A DNA stretch of 64,000 nt from Anthoceros angustus (taxonomy: Eukaryota; Streptophyta; Anthocerotopsida; Anthocerotales; Anthocerotaceae), in assembly GCA_010909165.1 (NCBI GenBank), contig MU008158.1, positions 3,676,809-3,740,808 on the forward strand. The letters are read 5' to 3'. Shown piece by piece: positions 1-11,752 of the stretch. Both the position numbers and the translations under genes were made by a program. Every line of letters starts with the position of its first letter. Positions within the stretch are counted from its first letter, which is position 1. The notes under the pieces were generated by a model. It was not told the origin of the DNA and made no database searches. It saw only the letters and a list, made by a program, of their open reading frames with translations.

Positions 1-3
1 GCC

Positions 4-3000
4 ATGGAGGAGGATGGCGATGCAGCAGAGTTGCTGCAGCGGGTCCAGCAGGCGCTGGTGGGCGGGGGCTACTACCGCGCAGGCATCTCCTCGCTCTCCG
101 CCTTTGACAAGCTCACGGGGGGCCTGGCCTGGTGCATCACTGCCTCCAACGTGGATGTGGACTTCGACGTCTTCTTTGACGACGACGCCACCCTTGGTGA
201 AAAGATGTGTGTGCAATCTCTCCTGAACCCACCAGCAGCAATGTTGCGTGTGGGCTGATTTGTCCGAGGTTTGAGGGGGTTCGCCTAGACAGTGGTTGTG
301 GATGTCCAGCTTCTGCGGCCATGAGGTTGAGTAATTTGTGGGTCAGGAAGTGTGTCCTGAGATTATGGGTGCATACTGTGGTGATTGCAACCTGAAACTG
401 ATAATTCAAGACTTTGTCAACTCAGAAAAGTGGGAGAAGCCATCGAATCAGCCTTGCAGAGAATGGGATGCCCTTTTCCCCTACAAGCTCATCAGATCCA
501 GGGCCTGGATTTCAAGGCAGTCTTCCCAGTTGTGCAATGGCTTGTCAAGCGTGTTCAGGCTACAAGGGAGGAACGGGGTGATCTGGTTGGTGTCCAGATG
601 GGTCAGAATTAAGCTAGATGGATGTATTGGACCCCCTATAGATTTCAATGTCTAATTCTCTGACATTCTTTACCAGGAAGCTTCACTGACCTTTTGTATG
701 TTGGCAGCTTCGGAGATATGCTCTTTTCTGGTTTCGTGAGCATTATGACCTGCCTGAGGAAGTATGTTCTCAGTCTTCCAGGCTGTTATTGGTGCAGAGC
801 TTTCAAGGCTGATTGGCTTCTGGTTTATTGCCTTACGTCGTGGTGGATGTTTCACCAGCATAATTCTGGTGTTCTCATGTGAACCAGGCAAGATTTAACA
901 CTGCACCCTCTCAGAGGACACGTCGCCTGTACCGTCGTGCCAGGTATGTTGTGTCACTCGTTTTCCAGCCAATTCTATTGTGACAGTGTAATCTTTACTG
1001 TGTTTGTTGTTTTTGAAGTTGTAGCTTATTGTTTCTGATTGCTGCTGATGGTTTACTTTCCTAGAAATACACCACCTCCAGCTAATCGCATGGACCGGGT
1101 TCGATCTACTTTGCTAGAGTATGGTCATCAGATACCTAGGTAGGTCTGCATTTTTGTTGCTCAGGTAGCAGCGGAAGCTCTCTGTCCATTTTCCCATAGG
1201 TATCGTGTAATGTGTGTTTGACAATGTGCCTGTGATTCAGAATTGACATGGCTGACGTAGAGCAGCCTGTGCTAGAAGAGTGGACAGAATCAGAAGACCT
1301 GCAGTTGTCAACACATGGAGCTCTTGGCAGTGTATGTCAACTATACTGCAGGTACATCTTTGACTGATCTGTTCCCATTATGTCCGCTTGAACTTCCGTT
1401 CTTCTTGCAGGCCGTTCATCTTGCTGATTTCCGACAGCTACTGGGAACCCTCTCGAAGGCCAATGATGGAACTTTATCTGGTCGAACAGTGTAAGCTATT
1501 CCGATTACTGTATGTGCGTTTTGGAAGGGTTCCCGAGTCTTCATATGTTGGAAGAATGTAGTTTCTTTCGCACTGAGAGCCTTTCTTCCTTCATTCTGGC
1601 AGGCGCCGCATTGTAGAACTAGGGTCAGAGGACATTCATGCTGCGTCATCAAAGTACTCTCAACCAACTGCAGGGAGCAATGCAGACCAACACCAGGCAT
1701 GTGCTCAGTGAATTGTTGCAATTTTAGTGTGGCGACTATTTGAAGAACTCAAGAATGACATTCAGTAGCATGAAAAAAAGGTACACAATTCTGATTAGTT
1801 TTGTTTTGATGGCCAGCAAATTACAACACTCAATAGACAGATAGATTTGCAGAGAGAGCGCATCGAACGTCTCGATGCTGAGCAGGAGTCATGGGGCCAG
1901 AAATTTGAGACTGCTGCACAATCATTGAGAAAGCAGGTGTGTTGCTGGCCAGGAACGTTGAGGTGAATTTTTGTACTGCTGTTTGACGATGCGGTAGCAT
2001 GCGTTTACAGACATGTCCTCCTGTGCAAGTTTCGAGTATTGAGCAGCTATGTGCCTGCTGCTGTAATGCTTAGGGTGGCAGGATGAGCGCAACACTCAGC
2101 TGCAGGAATCGATTGAAAAATTACAAGCAGAAGTGGATGCTGCAAAAGCTGGTGGAATTGTGCGGAAGCTGATATCTCAGTTGCAGCAGTTGGCGGTCTG
2201 TATCCTCTGACCGATGACCTGCATTCCACAATGTCACGTGATTTGTCTTGAACTGAACGTGACGAGCAGCCTACTGATCTATCAACCTGGCCTACAGATG
2301 CTGGAAAAACAAGAGAACCAGTTCCGTATTGACTGTCGAAAGCAACGAGCTAACCTCTTATCTACCATACGACAGTTGCGGGAGCAGGCTGCAAACTCTG
2401 CTGAAGACACTGACCGTTCTGCAGAAATTGATGCCACATACAAAGCGGATTTGGAAAAGCTGAGATTATTGCGAGTTGTATGTCGAACGACCCCAGCATT
2501 TTATGTACTACAGGTGTTTGTGTGGGCAATGTTTAGTCTCAGTGACAAATTCGAAGCTGTGCAGGAGTTGGCGAGCAAGAGTCGAGCAGTGGCCCTACTT
2601 CAGAGGCGAATGGATGATATGCCCACACAGTCTGAGCTTATTCAGTATGTCTACCTTACAGCAGTTCTATGCTCGTTATGTGGCCAGATGAAACACAATA
2701 GTTTTCATCTCCCATGTGACGGATGCTTTCTTGACACGGTCTTCATCTGCGATTATCTGCAGATACGAGAGGCGTTTTGTAGAGCTGTTTGTTCACATCC
2801 AGGTAAGGGTGACATGTGCCTGTTTTTCTTAGCAATAGTGTAGCTCAACCCGGTGACTGCTGTTGCTAACAGTACGAAGTGGGGTGAAATGTATCAGGGG
2901 AAATTGCGGGAGACAAGAAAATATTTTGGAACGTACAATGCCCTGGCTGAAGCTCATGAAATGACCGTCAAAGAGATTTCTCTTTTGAATTCCATACATT

Positions 3001-3525
3001 CCCAGGTATCCAACGTAGTAGTCAGCTTCCACAAGCACGCTGTGAGTGTCTGTCCTGCATCTGACCTTGGTTTTCCAGTGCAGTTTGATGCTGCGATGTT
3101 GACAGCCGGAGGCCGTGCCAAGTTCCTTGAGTCCATGGAGGGAATCGCAAAGGGAGTCCAACAGGTTCATCCCTGTCTCTTCTGTTGAACTGCTGCAGTG
3201 TGGCCCATTTGAAGGATATGTCCTCCTTCCTAACTTGTGATGCATGTGCAGAAACTGGACAAGATTGTCAAACGATTCCAGACAGAGCAAGCTACGTATG
3301 CAAGCTTAAAAGAGAAGCATGCTGCACTCATCGCTCAACAGCGGCAATATGTGGCACTCATCAAAGCCTTTCAGGTAAATACTGTATGAAAACGTGTGCT
3401 GCGACACCTTCTCTGCAAGGAGATTGTGATCTTTATCCTGCTTTGGAATACAGGAAGAGTGTGCTCGGAACGAGAAGCTGCACGCGCTTGTGGAGCAACG
3501 AGGCCATCCTCCGAGTGAGAGCTAG
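4..3525 (+). CDS. CCDC93: CCDC93-like protein (Commander/CCC complex subunit), 17 exons
   Basis: In animals CCDC93 pairs with CCDC22 and COMMD proteins in the CCC part of the Commander complex, which recycles endosomal membrane cargo. The predicted protein is about 575 residues (human about 630). Exon 1 encodes GGGYYRAGISSLSAFDKL then GGLAWCIT. Exon 2 carries the family signature HQIQGLDF and FPVVQWLVKR, with which the N-terminal NDC80-NUF2-like calponin-homology fold begins. Later exons are coiled coil, with the conserved block KEISLLNSIHSQ. Exons by eye: 4-206, 426-585, 708-761, 888-943, 1065-1139, 1241-1331, 1411-1490, 1603-1696, about 1819-1936, 2082-2195, 2298-2477, 2565-2648, 2770-2802, 2898-3005, 3084-3164, 3252-3374 and 3454-3525. 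The start ATG is at 4, so the 5' UTR lies outside the window. The intron after 1696 appears to use a GC donor. The family call is strong; individual boundaries may be off by a few bases. Confidence 0.9.
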
Positions 3526-4602
3526 TTCTACGTACTATACATGTGTGACTGTGGATGGGCATGTGACAACTAGCTTATGTTGAAGATATGGTAACGAGGG
3601 ACTGCGTCTTGGATCACTCGAACATTTTGTGGAACCCATCTTGAACTTCCAACTTCATCAGGAGGACGAGACACGTTGAGCTCTCGAGATACATACATAT
3701 TTGGGGTGGCCGCAACTGTCGGGACTGGGGACTCCAGCACTGCATATGTCATTTGTCACTGTGAAAATCTACTAATCGCGTGCCCAGGACTGGGAAAGTT
3801 CGTTGCGTTCCCAACGTGTGACGCACCGCACAAAACGCTGCACACAATCTGTGCCCTGACATCGCTGTCCAATCAAAACACGCAGATCTCATGATTCTTG
3901 CTTTAGACTAACTGTGGTTCAAGCTCAAGCCGTCCCGCTCCAGTGCAGGAACGGCCTACCTGGTAAGAAAGCGAAATCCTAGCTGCTTTCTGGATGTTTA
4001 CATCTGGAAAGCGTTGGTTCAAAGGAACAGCAGACCCTGCTGCCGTCACACATCATCACTCTTGCTCGCGACAGCTCCTGACAGCTTATCAGTGTACCGT
4101 CTAGAAGTTTAGAACAAGCCGCCTGGCAAATGTGCCGCGACGCCTACCAGCCCCCTACACTCCTGCATTCCTGCATTCCTACATTGAATCGAAGAGTCGT
4201 GGAAACTCCGCGGTAACGATGTGGTCACAGGCAGTTGTGAGCCGTGCTGGGCAGGAGTTCTGAATAGTCTACATTTTGCGAGTACGGCCTCGTGCCCTCC
4301 CTGGCTGGTACTGGAGAATCGGGCACTTGCCATCTTGTCCGGCAAGTTGGGCTTCTATGCGCCAGCCTTTGCAGCTCCTGATCCGTTTCCCGGAAACGGC
4401 GCATTCTGATTGCTGCCTCGACCTTCGGGTAGCATACTGTACAAGAGTGAAGAGGCTGCATGAGGAGAGGACAATCGGAATCAGCTGACCAGCCAGGGTC
4501 AAGTCGTACAGCGATTGCTGTGCACGTGGAGTGCTGAGCTCGGTATGTCTCGAATTTGAGCATCCTGCTTCGCTCTAACCAGGCTGGAGGGCTCCTTCCC
4601 AC
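3526..4602. other. Intergenic, no supported gene
   Basis: This stretch lies between the CCDC93 stop codon and the first plausible start of the next gene. Open frames here are short (up to about 125 codons on the minus strand) and none shows a family motif or splice pattern. A few copies of a short CTGCATTC-type repeat occur near 4160-4180. It probably holds the CCDC93 3' UTR and the promoter of the downstream receptor kinase. Confidence 0.5.
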
Positions 4603-6845
4603 ATGGGTTGGGTTATTAGTTCTGGCAACGTGGGAAGCATACTTTTAGTGTCAGCCCGCCTACTCCAGCTCTGCTCCGCAACCCGGTACCAAGTAGTACA
4701 GGGCAAGGGGTGGAATGCCGGTCTTAGACTAAAGGAGACGGAGGCATGGGCTGCCAGCATCAAGCTTGTGCCCTACGACATCCGCTTCAGGGGCTGATGT
4801 GGTGCAGCTGGCAAATCCTGGGCCGTACTACTTCATCTGCGGGCTCAAAAGCTACTGTGCTGAAGGAGTGAAGGTGGCCGTGGAGGTGCACGTTTCCAGC
4901 CAGGACGAGTCTCAGCCGCCAGCAGCCCCTCAGAGAAGCAAGCCCTCCCACAAGAAGGCACTGATTGCAGGTGTCACCGTTGCTGGAGTTTTGGGTCTGC
5001 TGGTCGCAGCAGGGATCATGTTCTTTTGCCTGGGGTGCAAATGTGTGCGACATGATATTCAGCCCAAACCTCTCACGAGCGACACACAAAGCAGTGGAAC
5101 ATGTAAGCAAGCAAGCTCTAAGTTTGAGCTGGCCAGCATGGCTGCAGTCCTGCTTGCTGAGCGTGATCTGCTTGGCTCTCAGCTATCTTGTCTGGAATGC
5201 AGATGGTCCTAGCAGTGGCTCCAGTGGGCCGTCGAAAGGCGGCTCCGTCGCTTCCAGTCATCCCAGACCTGTCCTGGATACTTGGCATGTGAGGCCCTAC
5301 ACTCTTTCCCAGGTGAAGGAGATCACTGTAAATTTTGAGACGAAGATCGGTCGAGGTGGCTTCGGCCCTGTGTTCTACGGGAAGCTGAATGATGGCCAAG
5401 AAGTTGCAGTCAAAGTTTGCTCGAAAGATTCCCAACAAGGGGAGGGGGAGTTCATCAACGAGGTGACCATATTCTTCCCTTCTGTGATCACCATGCTCTG
5501 CAGGTCACCGGGACAAGCAGGCTTACACGGGATGTGTTGGTCTATACGTGTGGCAGGTGAAACTTCTGTCAAGGGTTCACCATAAGAACATCGTTCCTCT
5601 AGTTGGTTACTGCCAAGAGGACAAGGAGCAGATTTTGATGTACGAGTTCATGCACGGTGGTGATTTGCAAAACCGGCTGCAGGGTACATATGTTGTTAAA
5701 TTTTTACAATCACTCAAAACTAGTACCCTGAGTAGAAAGTTGTGAAATTGCTATGACTCTGAATGTTTCAAGCTGACCAATGAAGCAGACCTTTGCTTGG
5801 TGATATGCAGGCCCATCTGCAATAAGCAATCCTTTAGCTTGGAGAGAGAGACTGGGCATAGCTCTGGATGCCGCTAGAGGTATGTTGAACACTACGCGTT
5901 CATGTCAAAAGCCAATCGTGGTATTACCCTACCTACTCCTGGTGACGTGTTAATTTTGTTGCAGGTATGGAATACCTGCATACAGGTCTTGAACAACCTA
6001 TTATTCACCGAGACATCAAAAGTAGCAACATCCTGCTCACTCGCAATCGCGCAGCCAAGGTGGCAGACTTTGGTCTCTCAAAACTGGCTGCTTCGGAACA
6101 TTGCTCGCCTATCACAACCCATGTCAAAGGAACTGTTGGATATCTGGACCCCGAGTACGCCTAGCTGTTGGCTGTCTTTCTCCTAGAGTTAGCAAAACTG
6201 TGGCTCGCCCAGCTTGCCGATGTTTGCTCTCAGAGTTGGCATAGGACTTATACTCTATATGATTTGTGGTGGCAGTTACTTTCTCACCACGCAGTTGACA
6301 GAAAGAAGCGATGTTTACAGCTTTGGGGTACTTCTGCTGGAGCTCATATCTGGCCGTCCCCCGATATTCAAAGTGACTCCAGGAACCAACATCGGCATTG
6401 TCCAGTGGGTAAGACCGGTTTGCTCAGTTCCTACGACCCACTCACGGTCTCTCTTTTCCCTGACAATGAACTGCAACAGGTGAAGCAGGGTTTACAGAAT
6501 GGGAACATCGAAGAAATCGTGGACCCACTGTTGCAAGGGGACTTCGACGTCGAGTCTGTGTGGAAGCTCACGGAAACAGCTCTTCAGTGTGTAGATATTG
6601 AGCGCAACAGCAGACCCAGCATGAGTGCTGTGGTGAGAGAGCTGAAGCAAGCTTTTAACATCGAATTGGGCATGGCCACGTCGGATAGAAGTACCGCCAT
6701 TTCATTGTTCTTGACCCGAGCGGCTTCAAATGGGCCTCCCAACTGGAGTTCAGGGAGACCAACTGCCTTCGCCATCCCTTTCGGGTCACCGGATGAGGCC
6801 ATGTCTAGTGAGGCTCAGTCCCTGAGTCAACCCAGTGCGAGATGA
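4603..6845 (+). CDS. Receptor-like kinase with degenerate phytocyanin-like ectodomain and intact kinase
   Basis: From ATG 4603 a hydrophobic leader is followed by residues resembling the start of a phytocyanin fold ([12 protein letters not shown]). After a break at about 4797 comes its C-terminal strand, [14 protein letters not shown]. The copper-ligand His (C+5) is Tyr, and the last ligand (Met/Gln) is Val, as in early-nodulin-like proteins. A transmembrane segment ([20 protein letters not shown]) follows. The kinase has glycine loop [11 protein letters not shown], lysine in [22 protein letters not shown] and SDVYSFG, so it should be active. Exons: 4603-4797 (uncertain), about 4797-5102, 5203-5462, 5557-5683, 5811-5879, 5965-6154, 6276-6408 and 6480-6845. 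The activation-segment junction uses donor 6155 and acceptor 6275, giving [15 protein letters not shown]. The middle of the phytocyanin domain is missing and the two halves are in different frames, so the 5' end is either mis-modelled or damaged. Kinase confidence is high; ectodomain confidence is moderate. Confidence 0.75.
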
Positions 6846-8112
6846 AATCTGAGATGGAGAAATAATGGGTACAAGCCACTTCTTCCCTTTCCAGCTAAAA
6901 TTGTTTCCTCTAGTGTACCTACACACGAACTGGGCTAGGGACCAACCAGCTTCAACAAGCTATGCCTGGGTTTCGCGGACAGGGCCGTGAGATGCTCCCA
7001 TCCCTAGAGTGACCAACCAGCTCGAAGCCGTTTTCCGCATCCCCTTTGATTCTCCTTTGTCCCTTGCATCCCCCATGATGAGTGTCCAATGTTCATGTGC
7101 TTTCATAAAGCAGATTGAATGGAGTGCCATCTGTGGACTTGGCAATCCTTTTTCTTCCCTCCTTCTTGATCAGGAGACCCACAATCATGTACAAGTGTTC
7201 CAGAGGCACCATCAATGACAGTCCATTTATGCAATCACGTCTGCAGGTTCTGAATAATGGAAATTGAAGAAGAAGGGGGTGAGGATCGTAATGAGAAGGT
7301 GGAGATCGGAGCATGTAGGACAACAAGGAACGAGACGGACCCACATTAATGCGGACAAGGTCAACTGCTGTTTCTGACATTCTCCACAGTGGCAGGCTTA
7401 TGGGCCGCAGTATCCTTGGCTCGGCTTTGTCTGCTTGCTCAAAACAGACCGCGATGAGAGTGATGTTCGTAATATCACAGCACTCCTTATCCATGGATTT
7501 GATACATGTGTAGCAGCTTTGAGTTGACCTGGATCCATGGAGCTTGTATGTATCTAGATTGCAGGAGGGCTCGCTTAAGGCGAGACGGGGCCCACGGCCA
7601 CCCACTTGCATCCTCCCGAGAGCCGCCGCACGTCCCTACCTGCATTCCAGAATTGTTAAATGGAATCGCCTTCTCTGTTGCGCGGATTCCTCACTGCCTG
7701 CGGCCTGCGGCCTGCCACGGCCAGTGCCCACCAGCCCGATTTGACATGAATTCCAGCGCCGAGGGTATTATTGCCCTCACGGATGCCCCGTTCACTTCCA
7801 TATAGGGCTCCCTCCCGATATTAAGCCTGCTCCCCTTCCAGACATGTCGGCCTCGGATTCCTGAACGAATCTGGCCCACTCAGACCATTGGAAAGCCCCT
7901 TCCTCCTCCTGGGCCCATGCTCCTATTTCCGCACGCCATCTCTGCACCCACACTCAGAACCGCAACATGATCTTGACGTCTGGCAGCTATCCCACCCCGT
8001 TGCCTAGAGGTAGGCAGCCAGGAGCGAGACTCCAGTTTGCTCGTGCACATTAGGAGATCACACCCTGTGGGCGCCCCCCGGATGCATATGGCTCCCCTCC
8101 CATAGCCCACCA
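6846..8112. other. Intergenic, no supported gene
   Basis: The region between the receptor kinase stop and the malectin-LRR start. The longest open frame is 172 codons on the minus strand (7093-7611). It has no recognisable domain and no homologous feel, so it is not annotated as a gene. The last 300 bases probably hold the promoter of the next gene. Confidence 0.5.
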
Positions 8113-10692
8113 ATGGCCGGTGCCCAGCAACTCAGGGTAGCCCTGGCTTGCCTCTCAATCATCCTGGCCGCCCGAGTCTGCGCAAACATTCCAGGTACGA
8201 GCAAGCTCCAAATGCAACTCCTGATGGTGAAGTTCCAGGTCATGAATGTTCTCCCTTTAACACCTTCCAGTGCACGGAATGCCATGAAATTCTTCCTACA
8301 GGATTCACAAGCCTGGACTGCGGCGGCGCCCAGAGCTTCAACAGCACGACCGGGATTCAGTGGGAACCCGACAGCAGCTTCATCGCCACCGGCATCCCTG
8401 TCAATCTCTCCTCCTTCCTGCCTGCAGCCAGGCTGCAGAGCCTGCCTCCGGAGCTCCGCACTCTGCGAAGCTTCCCTCCTTCTTCCTCGCCCCGGAAGAA
8501 CTGCTTCACCCTGCCCACGGATTCCGGCAAGGTGTACCTTGTCAGAACCGGATTCTTCCACGGGACGAAGCCGGCACCGGCCTTCGCCCTGTCCATCGGC
8601 GCCACAGCCTGGACCACCGTCTCCCCTTCCGAGAGCTTCCAGGAAACCGCGGCCTACCACGAGGCCATCTCCTATGCACCCACCGGGAGCCTGGCCGTCT
8701 GCCTCCTGCGCCTCCGAGACCAGGACGCCCCCTTCATCAATTCGCTGGAGCTCCGAAGCATGCTGCCCGGGGCCTACGCTCTTCCAGCCGTGGCTGGCGT
8801 GAATCTCAACCTCATCCAGCGGACCAATTTCGGGGGACCCTTCACACGGTATGCCTGCCTTGGCCGATGCAATGGCGAAGCTTCCTGGAGGCTGGTTGCT
8901 CATCAATGGTCGCCTTCGTCTTCCTCTCCCTCCTGCTGCAGGTATCCGGGGGACCCAAGAGACCGATTCTGGGCGGACTACAGGGAGTTCCCCTACATGC
9001 GGAACTACACTGTGATCAAGGCGCGTCGCAAGCGCAACGTCACCGACCCACAAGGCACGGACCAGCCACCGGATGCCGTGATGAGGACGGCGGTCTCCAG
9101 CCCGGTGGTGAGCGTCAGCATTGCGCCTCCGCTCTTTCCCGACCAGCAGATCCAGGCATACGCTTGGCTGTATTTCGCGGAGATCGACAGGCTGCGGAGA
9201 GGAGAGCGGCGGATCATCGACTGGCTGTGTGATGGAGATAAGCAGACCATCGATCTGGCGTCCTCCTTCCCCCCCTTCACCACGCTCCAGTTCGGGTACT
9301 TGGATCGGACCTTGGAAGGGAGCTTCGACTGCGTTCTGTCCCGGGACGCGGCTTCCGGGAAGGATCCGCTGCTGAATGCCATGGAGGTTTATTCCGTGCA
9401 GAAGAAGTCGGCGGGGACTTTGGCACCGCACGGTATTTTTTCTGCCCCGGTGATGTGGGGGAGGAGGCGATGTAGATTGCCTGCTGATCTTGAGCTTGAA
9501 TATTTTTGCAGGCCAAGCTCTGCAAGCCGTCAAGGATGCGTTCAGCTTGAGAGGATGGACGGGAGACCCTTGCCTTCCTGTACCCTGGGACCAGCTGAAG
9601 TGCAGCCAGGATGTTCCCAGCCGGGTCACCAGCTTGTGAGTATTCGCCTGCCAGAGCTTGCATGCAGCTCCACCCGGTTGTGTCTGGTGTTGAAGCTGAT
9701 TTCAACCATGTGAGGTGTGGCAGATGAAGAGGCTGCATACAGCAACACAGTTTTTCATCTCCTACCACGTTTCATGTGATCTTTTTGGGTGTCGCTGTTC
9801 CTTCCTCCAGAAACCTAACCTGCATGAACCTGACGGGCCTCATCCCGGATGCCATCTCCAAGTTGACGTCCTTGACGGTTCTGTGAGTGGATCCCTATCT
9901 CCTGCTCGTCCCTCAAGTTGCACGCATGTGGTGTCCGGAGTCCTGCTTCCCCAGAATCGACACTTACAAGTGCTCTACATTTCTGCTCGCAGGGACCTGA
10001 GTGGCAACCACTTCACCGGGCCGATTCCGCCCTCGTTCGCGACACTCAAATCACTGCAAATACTGTGCGTGCATGTCCTTCCACAAGTTTCTTTCTTCTT
10101 CCATGCCGTGTCCCAGCTGCCTACTAGGTGAGTGAGTGGTGCTCACATCTGTGTTCCCGGGTGAACCAGAGACTTGAGCAACAACGACCTGAGTGGAGCT
10201 TTCCCCGGCTGGCTCACGCTGAAAGCATTCCCTGGTCTGCAACACCTGTGAGCTCCATCCTCCGTGACCTCTTACCAGTCTTTCCATGCCACAGTCTCGT
10301 TTCCTAAAACCGTCGTTTCCCATCACTCCAGGTCCGTGAAGAACAACAGCTTGAATGGCACGTTCCCTGCCAATTTCATCACCACAAACGGCTTCTCTTT
10401 CGAGTACGTCCCTCCACGTGGCTCAGCTCTTTCGTCACTTCTTCACCAATCGTTTTTCTAATCCCTTTTTGTTTTGCTCATGCTCCTCAGATACTCAGGC
10501 AACGTGGACCTTTGCAGCTCCCAAGGATGCCCCCAAGTACCATCTCCTGCTCCTGCCCCGACTCCCCTTCCTCGTTCCACTGCTCTACCTGCGAGTACTC
10601 CGCCAAGTGCACATGTTTCCATGGCCTTCGCTCCAAGCCGGAGTGCCTTTCTTTTCCCATTCCTGATCTTGGTTCTGGCCTACTTTCCATAA
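8113..10692 (+). CDS. Malectin-like/LRR secreted protein without kinase, GPI-like tail
   Basis: Signal peptide from ATG 8113 (VALACLSIILAARVCA). A two-exon malectin-like domain follows, beginning GFTSLDCGG and containing the typical FINSLELR and NFGGP blocks, and ending with DPLLNAMEVYSV. Then comes the WTGDPCLPVPWDQLKC linker found before the LRRs of LRR-I type receptors. Four LRR exons follow, the first DLSGNHFTGPIPPSF-like, each about 72 bp and encoding one repeat. The last exon is Pro/Ala/Ser-rich and ends in a hydrophobic stretch, FLFPFLILVLAYFP, then stop. This matches a GPI-attachment signal better than a receptor. Exons: 8113-8194, 8302-8848, 8942-9432, 9512-9635, 9811-9882, 9993-10064, 10170-10247, 10332-10403 and 10491-10692. 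All introns are GT-AG. No kinase lies downstream on this strand. It could bind cell-wall carbohydrate or act as co-receptor for the related kinases nearby; that role is inferred. Confidence 0.85.
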
Positions 10693-11458
10693 GTGACGAA
10701 ATTCCAACCCCCACAAAATTCTAACCACCTTGCCTCACCCTCTGATTCGTACGTACTCGTCTAAAGTTCACATGTTCAAACTACGTTGGTTACGGGTTTC
10801 AATTTGCCGGCATTTCAATCGAAAGTGGATCGACGACATTGTTTTATCTAATACGAAGAACAAAGATACATGTCAAAGGGATTCAGCGTCAGCACATCTC
10901 ATCTGTATCTAGGGCGGTGTCCATGTGGAGCTCATGTGGCAAGATCTGTAGGCATTAGGTTTTTCAGTGCCTGTGGTTGAGTATAGTAGGTATTAGGTCT
11001 CTTCTAGCTGTGGTTTAAAATTATACTCATGATAGTTATTACTTTCGTTTTTGTCATGTAGATTTAAGTACAACTATGTGGGAAGCTCTTGATATAGTGG
11101 GATCAAGAGGGCGCTCTTCCTATACCCTTGATGATTCATAAGAATAATATAGAAATTTATTTTAGTGTATATTATTATTATATTATCATTTTAAAGGTTG
11201 TACAAAACCAAAGAACTCACTAAGAGTTATATCATAGTTCTTTTTTCCTTTTAGTACAAAATAGCTTCATCGGAATAAAAACAAAGGTACAACATAGGCA
11301 TCACTCTTACTTGATGGATGCCAAAACGTACTCCCTTAGGAGTGACATCTAGACGTGGGAACTCCGGAGTCGAACACCCTTGAGTCTGATGGGGTGTCAT
11401 CCATCCCTTGTTATTACCAAAAGGCCTACAGGGTCGCCTCTTGTAGAGATCCATTGGA
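10693..11458. other. AT-rich intergenic DNA
   Basis: Beyond the malectin-LRR stop the sequence becomes strongly AT-rich (for example 11140-11200) with only short open frames. No gene, tRNA or repeat with clear ends is seen. It runs into the tandem array that follows. Confidence 0.4.
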
Positions 11459-11752
11459 ACTCCTCCGCCTATTGTAAAAACCCTAGCCCTACAAGGCCTC
11501 CTGTTGTAAAAACCTCATGGGGGCCTACAAGATCGCTTATTGTAAAAAGATCCATTGGAAACCCAAGCCCTACAAGGCTCCCTGTTGTAAAAGCCCTAGC
11601 CCTACAAGGGCCCGTATTATAAAACCCCTAGCCCTACAAGGGCCCGTATTATAAAAACCCTAGCCTACAAGGCCCCCTATTGAAAAAACCCTACAGGCTA
11701 GCCTGTCATAAAAACCCTACAGGGCTGCCTATTGTAAAAGCCCTACGGAGCT
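11459..11752. repeat. Degenerate ~32-bp tandem array (AAAACCCTAGCCCTACAAGG type)
   Basis: About nine imperfect units of roughly 30-35 bp, each built from a TATTGTAAAA or TGTTGTAAAA block followed by ACCCTA and CCTACAAGG. Units differ by small indels and substitutions. The CCCTA core resembles plant telomere repeat units, but spacing rules out a telomere tract. A related single copy appears near 36030-36085. Origin is unknown; a minisatellite or part of a decayed transposon end is possible. Confidence 0.7.

Noticed and set aside
6155-6294. Possible GC donor at the kinase activation segment
   Set aside because: Using donor GTACGC at 6155 and acceptor 6275 gives the canonical [15 protein letters not shown], so an ordinary GT-AG intron explains it.
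7093-7611. 172-codon minus-strand frame
   Set aside because: No domain, no repeats, no splicing partner; sits in an ordinary intergenic spacer.
8058-9629. 523-codon minus-strand frame
   Set aside because: Antisense shadow of the GC-rich malectin-LRR exons, whose sense frame has clear domains and splice sites.
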